Assembly (NCBI RefSeq): GCF_003710255.1 | Contig: NZ_RHIB01000001.1 | Location: 248,001-312,000, forward strand | DNA from: Alteribacter keqinensis | Lineage (GTDB): Bacteria > Bacillota > Bacilli > Bacillales > Salisediminibacteriaceae | DNA length: 64,000 nucleotides | Direction of reading: 5' to 3' | Shown: in pieces, positions 24,915-33,590 of the stretch | Layout: each line of letters begins with the position of its first letter | Numbering within the stretch: position 1 is the stretch's first letter | Notes under the pieces: model-generated | Seen by the model: only the letters and a program-made list of their open reading frames with translations | What the model was told of the DNA's origin: nothing | Databases searched by the model: none | Program-made: the position numbers and the translations under genes

Positions 24915-24957
24915 GAGGTTGATCCAAAGGTAAATACCTGCCTTTTGGGTCAACCTC
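24915..24957 (+). terminator. Long hairpin between two GNAT genes
   Basis: GAGGTTGATCCAAAGG pairs with CCTTTTGGGTCAACCTC, nearly perfect. The T tract is weak (TCTTCAC), so it may be a terminator of low efficiency. Confidence 0.5.
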
Positions 24958-25008
24958 TCTTCACAACCTGAGAGAAAGAAGAAGCGCGAAGAAGGTGAGG
25001 TGATAGAG

Positions 25009-25863
25009 GTGGCGTTAAGGAAGTTTGATTCCCCTCGTGAATTTTTACATTATACTGAAGCCTTTCTTGAAGAACGGGAAGCAGCCCATAATCTTCCGCT
25101 CGGACTGCTTAGAAGGCTTATAAAAGACGAAGATGTAAACAAAAAATATGAGAACCGTAAAGCCCCGTTTATGGCCGTAAGTACAAATGGAAGGTTCTGT
25201 ATGCTTCAAACACCTCCATTTAACCTGATCATTGCAGGAAAGGAAGAAGGTGTTCCTGATGCCGTGTCCTGGCTGGTAAACCAAGGGATTGATATGCCGG
25301 GTGTCACAGGTGAAAAAGAATTAACATTTGCTTTCATTGATGAATGGGAGAAGCAGACAAAGAAAAAAGGAAAGCCTTTTATGCGTCAGCGGATTTATAA
25401 GCTTGAAAAGGTAAGGGACGTCATAAGGAAGAACGGTACTTTAACCGTGGCAAAAAAAGAAGACCTTTCCCTTATTACGGAGTGGGTTCAACTCTTTCAT
25501 AAAGAAGCCCTAACACCAATCAGTAAGTCGGAAGCAGAAGACTTTGCCGGCAAATCAATTGAACAAAGAACAATCTATTTATGGAAAAATGAAAATGATG
25601 TACCTGTTTCCATGGCAAAGAAAGCCCGTGAAACAAAAAACGGAGTATCTGTAAGTCTAGTCTATACCCCGGATGAATATAAGCGTGAGGGCTATGCTAC
25701 AAGCTGTGTGGCTGCACTTAGCGAACATCTTCTTAATGAGGGATATTCGTTTTGCTGTCTTTACACCGACCTGGACAACCCCGTCTCAAATTCAATTTAT
25801 ACAAAGATAGGGTATGTACCTGTAGCTGATTCCATTGATTATCGATTTGGATGGGATAACTGA
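25009..25863 (+). CDS. Two-part GNAT-family acetyltransferase
   Basis: About 284 residues. The C-terminal third is the GNAT core: SLVYTPDEYKREGYATSCVA, then YTDLDNPVSNSIYTKIGY. The N-terminal part (about 1-130) resembles a degenerate GNAT fold (FMAVSTNGRFCML, AGKEEGVPDAV), as in the FR47-like predicted acetyltransferases of Bacillus. GTG 25009 lies eight bases after AAGGTGAGG. The phosphatase gene 20 bases downstream is probably co-transcribed. Confidence 0.8.
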   Translation: MALRKFDSPREFLHYTEAFLEEREAAHNLPLGLLRRLIKDEDVNKKYENRKAPFMAVSTNGRFCMLQTPPFNLIIAGKEEGVPDAVSWLVNQGIDMPGVTGEKELTFAFIDEWEKQTKKKGKPFMRQRIYKLEKVRDVIRKNGTLTVAKKEDLSLITEWVQLFHKEALTPISKSEAEDFAGKSIEQRTIYLWKNENDVPVSMAKKARETKNGVSVSLVYTPDEYKREGYATSCVAALSEHLLNEGYSFCCLYTDLDNPVSNSIYTKIGYVPVADSIDYRFGWDN

Positions 25864-25883
25864 CGTAAAGCAGGGAGGCAACT

Positions 25884-26510
25884 ATGTTATCACTTTATTT
25901 TACAAGACATGGTGAGACAATGTGGAACCGTGAAGGACGCCTTCAGGGCTGGCATGACTCGCCACTCACAAAAGAAGGAGAAAACATCGCAAAAAGTCTG
26001 GGCCATTATTTCAGGGATATCCCTCTTTCTACAATCTATACAAGTACGAGCGGAAGAACGATTCGAACAGCTGAATTAATTAACAGTGGACAAAATACCC
26101 CGATCGTACTTGATGAAAGACTAAGAGAAATTCACCTTGGTGAATGGGAAGGAAAAACAAGAGAGGAGATTGCTTCAGCCTACTCAAAAGAAAGACTTGA
26201 GGCGTTTTGGAACAACCCTGAAGCCTACAAGCCTGCAGGAGGAGAAACCTTTTGTCAGGTTGAGAGCAGAGTGAATGATTTCATCAGTGACATTTACAGG
26301 AACCATCAAAATGGGCATGTGCTGCTTGTTACTCACACAGTAATCGTAAAGCTTTTACTGAAACGGTTTAAAAACAGGATGCTCCATCAATTATGGGATC
26401 CCCCTTTTATACACCCGGGATGTTTAAACCTGGTTGAAATAGACCGGAACAGACAGATGAACGTCCTTCTGGAGGGAGATTTGAGTCACGAAAAATATTA
26501 TGGCAGCTGA
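25884..26510 (+). CDS. Histidine phosphatase (phosphoglycerate mutase-like)
   Basis: The protein has 208 residues. The catalytic motif TRHGETMWN lies near residue 7 (RHG, phospho-His). The acid residue is in LREIHLGEWEGK and the second His in LLVTHTVIVKLLL. These match the PhoE/YhfR type of broad-specificity phosphatase rather than a glycolytic mutase, by its length and lack of the mutase insert. GGGAGGCAACT precedes the ATG. It sits in a plus-strand row of small metabolic genes. Confidence 0.87.
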   Translation: MLSLYFTRHGETMWNREGRLQGWHDSPLTKEGENIAKSLGHYFRDIPLSTIYTSTSGRTIRTAELINSGQNTPIVLDERLREIHLGEWEGKTREEIASAYSKERLEAFWNNPEAYKPAGGETFCQVESRVNDFISDIYRNHQNGHVLLVTHTVIVKLLLKRFKNRMLHQLWDPPFIHPGCLNLVEIDRNRQMNVLLEGDLSHEKYYGS

Positions 26511-26542
26511 CAGGTGCTGGTTAATTCAAGGGAGGACAGTCG

Positions 26543-27247
26543 ATGAAGACGATAGGTGTAATTGGCGGTATGAGCTGGGAATCAACGCATATTTATTACA
26601 GGTTGTTAAATGAAAATATAAAAAAACGGATGGGTGGTCTCCATTCTGCTGAATGCATTATTTACAGCGTTGATTTCGCACCTGTGGCTAAAATGCAGGA
26701 GGAATCAAGCTGGGGAGAAGCAACCGAAAAGCTTGTTGGCATTGCAAGAAATTTGGAAAAAAGCGGTGCAGAGGGTATTGTAATCTCGTCTACTACTATG
26801 CACAAACTTGCCTCCGGGATTGAGGATGCTGTTTCCATTCCCCTTATCAATATCGGAGATGCACTGGCAGAGAGTGTAAAACTTCGCGGCACTGATAAAG
26901 TTGCCCTTCTGGGAACCCGCTATACGATGGAAGAATCTTTTATGACCGACCGGTTGGAACAACACGGGTTACAGGTGATAACGCCTGAAAAAAATGAACG
27001 TGAACTCATTCATCATATTATCTTTGAAGAGCTTTGTGTCGGGAAAGTCCGTGATACGTCAAGAAAGCGTATGCTTGAAGTAGTAGAACGGCTTTATGAA
27101 GAAGATGTACAGGGTATTATTCTTGGATGCACGGAACTTCATATGCTGATCAATCAGGAAATTGTAGATCTCCCTATTTTTGATTCAACCCAGCTTCATG
27201 TCGAAAGAATAGCCGATTTTATGCTTGATGGAGTGGATGTTAGATAA
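26543..27247 (+). CDS. Aspartate/glutamate racemase-family protein (YgeA/RacX type)
   Basis: The protein has 234 residues. GVIGGMSWESTHIYYR at the N-terminus and GCTELHML near residue 195 are family signatures, the second Cys being catalytic. The first acid/base position lies in VISSTTMHK, where cofactor-independent Asp/Glu racemases usually have Cys and E. coli YgeA has Thr. Here it is Ser. The atypical site suggests slow or one-directional racemisation of L-Asp/L-Glu or another amino acid, as reported for the E. coli protein. GGGAGG lies upstream. Confidence 0.85.
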   Translation: MKTIGVIGGMSWESTHIYYRLLNENIKKRMGGLHSAECIIYSVDFAPVAKMQEESSWGEATEKLVGIARNLEKSGAEGIVISSTTMHKLASGIEDAVSIPLINIGDALAESVKLRGTDKVALLGTRYTMEESFMTDRLEQHGLQVITPEKNERELIHHIIFEELCVGKVRDTSRKRMLEVVERLYEEDVQGIILGCTELHMLINQEIVDLPIFDSTQLHVERIADFMLDGVDVR

Positions 27248-27305
27248 TAAACGGAAACGTCATCGTGTTATCAGGTGCACAATTCTTTAGAGGAGGGAAT
27301 CCGTC

Positions 27306-28016
27306 TTGAAGAGATGGATGATTATTCTGTCATGTGCTTTCTTCATGGTTTTTGCAGGGTGTTCACAGGAGGAACCCGTGATGAATTCGGATGCGGAGCA
27401 AACGGCATATGAAGAACGGATAGGAGAACTTGAAGAGGAAATAAAAGCTCTGTTATCAGAGCTTGATAAAGACCAAAAAGAACACGATCTTTCAAAACAG
27501 GAGTATCAGGAAAGAATTGACGTGCTTGAGAGCCAGCTTGCTGAGCAGCAGAATGGACTGAAAGAAACAGAATCCGGTGTCAGTCAATTTCAACTGTCAA
27601 ATGAGGAAGATTTCTATACTCAGTTCTGGTTTTCAGATGGCAAAACCGACATAGAAGAAGAATTGGGGTTTGAGCCTGGAATAACGGATTGGCAAACCTT
27701 TGCTCACGAAGGAGATGATCATGAAGGTGACGGCGGTTTATCCATTTCGGCACTTGCTCTTGACTGGATACGTGAACGTGAGCTGGATGTTCACATGGAT
27801 ACAGAGGAGGAACTGGCTTTTCGTACACAGATAAATTACGAGTCAGGCATCGGAAAGGTATTGGTCCTGCTTTGGGGACTGAAGGATGATGCTGTTGCCG
27901 GTACTGATTATCTGCTTCATTTTAACAGAACAGAAGAGAAGTGGAATCTCGAAGAAGTGGAAGTGAGGCACTACTGCAGGCGCTCGGTTACAGAAGACAG
28001 GGCTATGTGCAATTAA
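27306..28016 (+). CDS. Lipoprotein with coiled coil, unknown
   Basis: The protein has 236 residues. A lipoprotein signal ends in VFAGC (Cys near 19). A coiled coil rich in Glu and Leu runs about 30-90 (ERIGELEEEIKALLSELDK, IDVLESQLAEQQ). The C-terminal domain (about 100-236) is acidic and shows no family I know. The start is TTG 27306 after GAGGAGGG. It is 20 bases upstream of the RimJ-like gene. Confidence 0.68.
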   Translation: MKRWMIILSCAFFMVFAGCSQEEPVMNSDAEQTAYEERIGELEEEIKALLSELDKDQKEHDLSKQEYQERIDVLESQLAEQQNGLKETESGVSQFQLSNEEDFYTQFWFSDGKTDIEEELGFEPGITDWQTFAHEGDDHEGDGGLSISALALDWIRERELDVHMDTEEELAFRTQINYESGIGKVLVLLWGLKDDAVAGTDYLLHFNRTEEKWNLEEVEVRHYCRRSVTEDRAMCN

Positions 28017-28036
28017 AGAATCAGAGGGGAAAAAGC

Positions 28037-28579
28037 ATGTTTTACTATACAATAAATGAAGTTACAAAGCTTGAAATCCTACAGGAAAAACACGGTGACG
28101 CTCTTTTTGCTTTAACAGAATCAGGAAGAGAATATCTCAGCGAATGGATGCCATGGGCGCCTGATATTAAAGGAGCGGAAGATACGAAAGCGTTTATCCG
28201 CTCTACTTTAAAAGCTTTCGGAAACCAGGGAAGCTTGTCCTGTGCCATTATTTATAAAGAGGAAGTTGCAGGAGTTATCGGTTTTCATGAGATTGATTAC
28301 CGCAATAAAAAAACGAGCATGGGTTACTGGCTGGGAGAGGGATTTCAGGGGAAAGGTATCATGACCGAAGCATCACGGGCTTTTGTTCAATATGCCTTTA
28401 ATGAAATCGGCCTGAACCGCCTGGAGATCCGTGCAGGTGTCGAAAATAAAAAAAGCCGTGCTGTTCCTGAAAGGCTTGGGTTTATGTATGAAGGAACTCA
28501 GCGGCAGGTGGAAGTCGTGAACGGACGTTTTATTGATCATGCCCTTTACGCCATTTTAAAGGAAGACTGGAAAGGATAA
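28037..28579 (+). CDS. RimJ/RimL-type N-acetyltransferase
   Basis: The protein has 180 residues. It has the order of ribosomal-protein N-acetyltransferases: LSEWMPWAPDI near residue 37, GYWLGEGFQGKGIMTEA for CoA binding, then NRLEIRAGVENKKSRAVPERLGF. It may acetylate a ribosomal protein or a small amine; substrate is not shown. ATG 28037 follows AGAGGGG. The frame extends upstream but without a start that fits. Confidence 0.85.
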   Translation: MFYYTINEVTKLEILQEKHGDALFALTESGREYLSEWMPWAPDIKGAEDTKAFIRSTLKAFGNQGSLSCAIIYKEEVAGVIGFHEIDYRNKKTSMGYWLGEGFQGKGIMTEASRAFVQYAFNEIGLNRLEIRAGVENKKSRAVPERLGFMYEGTQRQVEVVNGRFIDHALYAILKEDWKG

Positions 28580-28644
28580 TCATTTGGTGGTTTACAAGAA
28601 AGGGATTTTGTGGTTAGAATACAACTAACAACATATTCCGCGAT

Positions 28645-28765
28645 CGCACTAGGGGTGCATAAAGAACTGTTCTTACACGGACAGCTCGAATAGCTGAGAT
28701 TCAGGTGAAAATCCTGTTAACCCTTTGAACCCGAACTAGGTAATACTAGCGTGGGGAAGTGCAGT
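28645..28765 (+). promoter_or_regulatory. TPP riboswitch (THI element)
   Basis: The conserved segments are all present in order: ACTAGGGGTGC, GCTGAGA, ACCCTTTGAACCCGAACTAG, GTAATACTAGCGTGGGGAAGT. This is the aptamer for thiamine pyrophosphate. A terminator hairpin at 28807-28840 is the likely expression platform, so ykoFEDC is switched off when TPP is abundant. Confidence 0.95.
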
Positions 28766-28806
28766 AGACGTCTTTAGCGTAATTGCGCTTTATCTTTCTG
28801 ACTAAC

Positions 28807-28840
28807 ACTGCATTTCTCACTTTGAGAAATGCAGTTTTTT
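28807..28840 (+). terminator. Riboswitch expression platform terminator
   Basis: ACTGCATTTCTCA pairs perfectly with TGAGAAATGCAGT, followed by TTTTT. GTGCAG just after the aptamer could compete with the 5' arm. Confidence 0.85.
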
Positions 28841-28890
28841 ATGTTTTTGCGGCCGGACATGTTGAATACGATCATAATGGAGGATACAAA

Positions 28891-29493
28891 ATGAAAGGTT
28901 TAAGCTGTGGTACAAGCAGAATCGTAGGATGTCGTTTTTCCATCTATCCGATGGCTGACAACTTCGTAGATATTATTATAGGAGCCCTTAAAGAAGTTGA
29001 TACGAGTAAAGTGTGGATGAAAACAGATGATGTCAGTACATGTGTAAGAGGAAGAAGTGAACATGTTTTTGATGTTACAAAAGCAATCTTTACCCATGCT
29101 GCAAAAACAGGTGTTCATGTTGTGTTCAATGGTACCTTTTCGATCGGCTGCCCGGGGGATTCCGAGGGAGATACGTACATGTCGGAAAGTGATGAACGAT
29201 TAAATGAAGAAGCAAGCAGGGTTGAAAAAGTAGAAGTAGCGACACAGTTTGCTCTCTATCCCCTCAACAACCCTGACTATATGCAGGTGATCGCCGACCA
29301 GGTTGGTGTCGCAGCCGACCACGGAACATTTACGAAAGGTGTTCATTATGCGAGCCGCCTGGATGGAGATGTACACGACGTGTTTCAAAGTTTGGAAGAA
29401 GCCTTCGTAAATGCATCAAAAACGGACGATCGCAGCCACGTAACAATGACAGCTGCAGTTTCTGCTAACAGCCCATCAACGAAAGACAACTAA
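28891..29493 (+). CDS. ykoF: YkoF, thiamine/HMP-binding protein
   Basis: The protein has 200 residues in two ferredoxin-like repeats: SCGTSRIVGCRFSIYPMADN at the N-terminus and VATQFALYPLNNPDYMQ in the second half. It matches B. subtilis YkoF, which binds thiamine or its pyrimidine part. It is first of the operon behind the TPP riboswitch. ATG 28891 follows GGAGG. The full-length frame starting further upstream begins inside the riboswitch region and is not used. Confidence 0.92.
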   Translation: MKGLSCGTSRIVGCRFSIYPMADNFVDIIIGALKEVDTSKVWMKTDDVSTCVRGRSEHVFDVTKAIFTHAAKTGVHVVFNGTFSIGCPGDSEGDTYMSESDERLNEEASRVEKVEVATQFALYPLNNPDYMQVIADQVGVAADHGTFTKGVHYASRLDGDVHDVFQSLEEAFVNASKTDDRSHVTMTAAVSANSPSTKDN

Positions 29494-29509
29494 AAGGACG
29501 GTGCAGCTA

Positions 29510-30115
29510 ATGTCACATGCATGGAAACTACGAGAAATTGTTTTAATGTCCATATTAGGCGTCGTGTTTGGCGTCATCTACCTGATGTTTTATTTCTTCG
29601 GTCAAGGTCTTCGAAACGTTCTTGCCCCGTTTGGTCTTGGGCCGTTTGGCTACGAAGTGATTTTCGGGATCTGGTTTATCGTTTCAATCATTACCGCCTA
29701 TGTGATCAGAAAGCCGGGTGCTGCATTGATCTCGGAAACCATTGCAGCTACAATTCAGGTGCTGATCGGAAGTCCCGCCGGACCCAGGCTGATTGTTTCA
29801 GGTCTCATTCAGGGACTGGGAGCAGAAGTCGTCTTTGCCGCCACCCGGTGGAAGAATTATAACCTCAGCGTTCTCGTTCTGGCCGGGGTTTCAGCAGCCA
29901 TTTTCAGTTTTGTATGGGGCTGGTTTATTTCCGGGTTTGCTGCCTTATCCACTTCGATGGTCCTTGCCATGTTCATTGTCCGCTGCATAAGTGGTGCACT
30001 GCTTGCGGGGCTTCTTGGTAAGTGGATCAGTGATCAGCTGGCAAACACCGGCGTATTACGAAGCTATGCCCTCGGAAAGGAGTGGCAGGCAAAGCGTGAA
30101 AAAAAAGCATCGTAA
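29510..30115 (+). CDS. ykoE: YkoE, substrate-specific (S) component of the thiamine-precursor ECF transporter
   Basis: The protein has 201 residues with about six membrane segments. It matches the ECF S component YkoE for hydroxymethylpyrimidine (MSILGVVFGVIYLMFYFFG, GPFGYEVIFGIWFIVS). Its 3' end overlaps the start of ykoD by about 20 bases. Works with YkoD (ATPase) and YkoC (T protein) in the membrane. Confidence 0.92.
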   Translation: MSHAWKLREIVLMSILGVVFGVIYLMFYFFGQGLRNVLAPFGLGPFGYEVIFGIWFIVSIITAYVIRKPGAALISETIAATIQVLIGSPAGPRLIVSGLIQGLGAEVVFAATRWKNYNLSVLVLAGVSAAIFSFVWGWFISGFAALSTSMVLAMFIVRCISGALLAGLLGKWISDQLANTGVLRSYALGKEWQAKREKKAS

Positions 30116-31790
30116 CCGCACGCTTGTAGAAGTGGATAACTATTCCTTTGACTACGAGGAGAACAAGGATGATCCTCTTTTTAAAAACCTGACGTTTTCC
30201 ATAAAAGAAAAAGAAACCATCCTTTTAATGGGGCCCAGCGGGGCAGGAAAAAGTACCCTCGCTCTCTGTTTAAATGGATTGTATCCCGAGGCTGTGGAAG
30301 GATGGGCTGAAGGAGACATTTGCTTTAAAGGAAAGTCGATAAAAAATTTCATGCCGGGTGAACTCAATAAGAGTATAGGGGTTGTGTTTCAGGATCCTGA
30401 AAGCCAGTTTTGCATGATTACCGTTGAAAATGAACTCGCCTTTACTATGGAGAACCTATCGATTCCAACTGAAGAGATGGACGACCGGATGGAACTTGTC
30501 CTGCAGGCAGTTGGGATGACTTCAGAGCGCAAGAGAAATATCCATGAGTTATCCGGTGGGCAAAAACAGAAGGTCGCACTTGCTTCTGTTCTTCTGCTTA
30601 ATCCGTCTCTTCTAATCCTTGATGAACCGACGGCTAATCTGGATCCGGCTTCCAGATATGAGTTTATCGGACTCATTGAGAAGCTTAAGCGGGAATGGGG
30701 AATGTCTGTATTGATTATTGAACACCAGCTCGATGACTGGATTGCTCAGACCGACAGGGTTCTCGCGATGAACAGCAGGGGCGAGGTGTTCATAGACAGT
30801 CCGCCACGGGAAGCTTTTTACGAACGCTGTACAGAGCTGGAACAAGAAGGCATCCACCTTCCAAAAGTCGTCAAAACCGCGGTGAATATGGGTGTTGAGG
30901 CATTTCAGAAAGAGCCTCTTACAGAAGAAGAACTGGGGTTGCTTTTGATGGACAATCCGGGAGTTCAGGGAGAATCGGGTGAGATTAAAGCCGGCGTTAA
31001 ACAAAAATTCAATGGAAGTATTATCGCCCTTAACGATTTGTATTATCACAGGAAAAAGAAGTTTCCAATCCTATCAGGAGTAAACCTTGAGGTGAACAAA
31101 GGGGAATTTATCGGGATTGTCGGTGAAAATGGAGCAGGAAAATCAACGTTGCTTCAAATTATGGCTGGGATCCTGACACCGCAAAAAGGTGAACGGCGCT
31201 TTATAGACAGAGATTATGAGAAGTGGGGACAACGTGATTTGCGCCGAGAGCTTGGCTTTGTTTTTCAGAACCCGGAACATCAGTTCATTGCAGATACTGT
31301 GTATGATGAGATTTCGTTTGGAATGAAACTGAACGAAAAGGATGAAGGGGTCATTTTGGACCAGACAGAGGAACTTATGCGGAAGTTCCATCTTGAAAAA
31401 AAGAAATGGGCGAATCCATTTTCCTTAAGCGGCGGGCAGAAAAGACGGCTGAGTGTTGCCACCATGCTTGATGAAACCCCCGGTGTTTTATTATTTGATG
31501 AGCCCACCTTTGGGCAGGATGCTAAAACGACGAAAGAGCTCATGAAAATGGTGACCGATCTACGGGACCAGGGGATGGCTATCGTGTTTGTGACACATGA
31601 CATGGATCTGGTGGATCGTTACTGTGATCGTGTTTATGTATTAAATGAAGGAAAGATCGACTTTGATGGATCACCAGCTGAACTTTGGAACAACCGGCAG
31701 CTCATAAGAGAGGCAAAGCTTCGTCTTCCATACAGGATCCGCATCAAGGACAGGAAAGAAGTCAAAGAAGAGGTGGCTGGTCATGCTTAG
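30096..31790 (+). CDS. ykoD: YkoD, double ATPase of the ECF transporter
   Basis: The protein has 564 residues in two fused ABC ATPase domains. Walker A motifs are GPSGAGKST near residue 45 and GENGAGKST near 346; signatures are LSGGQKQKVALA and LSGGQKRRLSVA; Walker B regions are LLILDEPTANLD and LLFDEPTFGQD. The start is GTG 30096 inside the ykoE end. It fuels uptake of thiamine pyrimidine precursor. The long reading that begins at 29991 has no ribosome site. Confidence 0.93.
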   Translation: MKKKHRNRTLVEVDNYSFDYEENKDDPLFKNLTFSIKEKETILLMGPSGAGKSTLALCLNGLYPEAVEGWAEGDICFKGKSIKNFMPGELNKSIGVVFQDPESQFCMITVENELAFTMENLSIPTEEMDDRMELVLQAVGMTSERKRNIHELSGGQKQKVALASVLLLNPSLLILDEPTANLDPASRYEFIGLIEKLKREWGMSVLIIEHQLDDWIAQTDRVLAMNSRGEVFIDSPPREAFYERCTELEQEGIHLPKVVKTAVNMGVEAFQKEPLTEEELGLLLMDNPGVQGESGEIKAGVKQKFNGSIIALNDLYYHRKKKFPILSGVNLEVNKGEFIGIVGENGAGKSTLLQIMAGILTPQKGERRFIDRDYEKWGQRDLRRELGFVFQNPEHQFIADTVYDEISFGMKLNEKDEGVILDQTEELMRKFHLEKKKWANPFSLSGGQKRRLSVATMLDETPGVLLFDEPTFGQDAKTTKELMKMVTDLRDQGMAIVFVTHDMDLVDRYCDRVYVLNEGKIDFDGSPAELWNNRQLIREAKLRLPYRIRIKDRKEVKEEVAGHA

Positions 31791-32562
31791 TACGATAAAT
31801 CCTACGATGAAAGCTTTGACGATCTTTATTCCGGGACTTCTCCTTGCCTTTGTATTTGATCCGTTCACGCCGCTGGTTTATCTGATATTTACAATTCTGA
31901 TAACCTTTTTACTTAGTGACTTGTCAGTGAAACGGTGGCTGCTGATTTTCGTACCATTTGTATTCGTTGCTCTCAGTTTTTCATGGATGACGATGCTTTA
32001 CTCAAGTGATACTTTCAGCGACGGAAATGTTTTGTTTTCATTCTGGTGGTTTGAAGTAACGGAAGGGAGCATGATAGTAGCGGTAAGTCTGGGACTACGT
32101 TCATTATGTCTGGTTGCCCTCTCCCTTATGTTTGTGCTTACTACTGATTCCACAAAGTTCATGCTGAGCCTGATGCAACAGGCTAAACTGCCGCCTAAAC
32201 TCACTTATGGAATACTGGCGGGATACCGTTTCCTCCCTACGTTTAAGCATGAGTTTGAGGTTCTTCGCCAGGCACACAAAATCAGGGGTGCAGGAAGAGC
32301 AAAAGGTGTAAAGGGCCGCATTCGGCAGTTTCGCCGCTATGCCATTCCTCTCCTTGCAAATACCATCCGCAAGGCAGAACGTGTTGCTGTAGCCATGGAA
32401 TCAAAAGGTTTTACCGGCTCTACAGAACGGACTCACTACCATAAAATGAGTATTAGAAAGAGGGACTGGATGTTTTTCTCTGCCTTTGTATTTGTTTTCT
32501 TTGCAACTGTGTTTGCTTCCTATCTTTTCGGTTATTTAAATATCTTTGGCCGGCAGTTCTGA
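31783..32562 (+). CDS. ykoC: YkoC, transmembrane (T) component of the ECF transporter
   Basis: The protein has 259 residues with five or six membrane segments. The coupling region carries RGAGRAKGVKGRIRQFRRY and VAMESKGFTG, the T-component motif area. It overlaps ykoD by eight bases. It connects YkoD to YkoE. A terminator follows, ending the operon. Confidence 0.92.
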   Translation: MLSTINPTMKALTIFIPGLLLAFVFDPFTPLVYLIFTILITFLLSDLSVKRWLLIFVPFVFVALSFSWMTMLYSSDTFSDGNVLFSFWWFEVTEGSMIVAVSLGLRSLCLVALSLMFVLTTDSTKFMLSLMQQAKLPPKLTYGILAGYRFLPTFKHEFEVLRQAHKIRGAGRAKGVKGRIRQFRRYAIPLLANTIRKAERVAVAMESKGFTGSTERTHYHKMSIRKRDWMFFSAFVFVFFATVFASYLFGYLNIFGRQF

Positions 32563-32571
32563 AGTGGAAGA

Positions 32572-32607
32572 GGCCCCCGGGAGTGCAATGCTTCCGGGGC
32601 ATTTTTG
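32572..32607 (+). terminator. Terminator of ykoFEDC
   Basis: GCCCCCGGGAG pairs with CTTCCGGGGC around a short loop, followed by ATTTTTG. Confidence 0.8.
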
Positions 32608-32744
32608 TATTGATGGATTAAAAACAGCACTCAAGGCTCTTTATAATCCCGGAATGATAATCGTAACGAAGAAGGTGAGTTTTCAGAGGGTTTTAATTGA
32701 TTGATCTCGAAGAAGACAACAAATGTAAACTGGAGGCGTTTAAT

Positions 32745-33569
32745 GTGAACAGCGAACGTGATCAAAGGATACCGGTTCAACGGGAGAAAGTGAAAAGCCG
32801 TATGGAGGAAGATCTGATCTGTGACGATAACGTGATTGGACTGTATTATGGCGGTTCAGCAGCAGCAAATAATATGGACCTTTATTCAGACCTGGATGTC
32901 AGGGTAGTTGTCAAAGACCATTCGTTCCAGTCTTTTATCCATAATAAAAATGAGCGGACAAGAGGGTGGGGGACTGTATTGTTTTTTGAGGATCCGGGCA
33001 GTAACGTGCCTTATACCATTGCTCATTATAAGTGGTTTTTTAAAGTAGACCTTTTTATTTATAAACTTAAGGATCTGCATCCTTCTCCGTGGCTGAAAGG
33101 AATAAAAATCATACACGACCCTTGTGGAGAAATAGGCAGCATACAAAGGGAATCGGCTGCATTAACGATTCTGTTTACCAAAGACGATTTTCATAAGTGG
33201 CGGGGAAAGACTCTCGCTTATGTACATGAAGCTTACCGGCGGACTCACAGAGGGGAGTGGTACTACGCCAGCCAGTGTATCGATTCGATCAGGTGGTCAA
33301 TTGCAGCAGGCTGGCTTGTGGAAATGGGACATCCGATGAATGGAACGATGGACTGGGCAAAAATCGAAGGAAGCAGAAGTCCTCTTACCCCTAAGCAAAA
33401 ACACATTCTTGCCTCCTGGGAGACAAAACGATCTCCAAGTCACCATAATGAGCTGTTAAAAGAAATGGTGGAGCCTTACCTTGAAGTAGAGAAGAAGCTC
33501 GCCAGTCTGGTAAATGAAAAAGATAGAACGGGTGAATCGAAAGACATATGGGAAATGGCGGTTTATTAA
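32745..33569 (+). CDS. Nucleotidyltransferase-fold protein (aminoglycoside 6-adenylyltransferase-like)
   Basis: About 274 residues. The nucleotidyltransferase signature is IGLYYGGSAAANNMDLYSDL with DLDVRVVV just after, giving the GS and DxD residues. The second half is helical (IDSIRWSIAAGWLVEMG), like the aminoglycoside and lincosamide transferases. Whether it modifies an antibiotic is not shown. Two starts compete: GTG 32745 behind TGGAGG, and TTG 32697 behind AGAGGG, which adds 16 residues. It ends close to the splB stop, converging. Confidence 0.72.
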   Translation: MNSERDQRIPVQREKVKSRMEEDLICDDNVIGLYYGGSAAANNMDLYSDLDVRVVVKDHSFQSFIHNKNERTRGWGTVLFFEDPGSNVPYTIAHYKWFFKVDLFIYKLKDLHPSPWLKGIKIIHDPCGEIGSIQRESAALTILFTKDDFHKWRGKTLAYVHEAYRRTHRGEWYYASQCIDSIRWSIAAGWLVEMGHPMNGTMDWAKIEGSRSPLTPKQKHILASWETKRSPSHHNELLKEMVEPYLEVEKKLASLVNEKDRTGESKDIWEMAVY

Positions 33570-33590
33570 AGGTTTTAGCTTGAATGTGTT

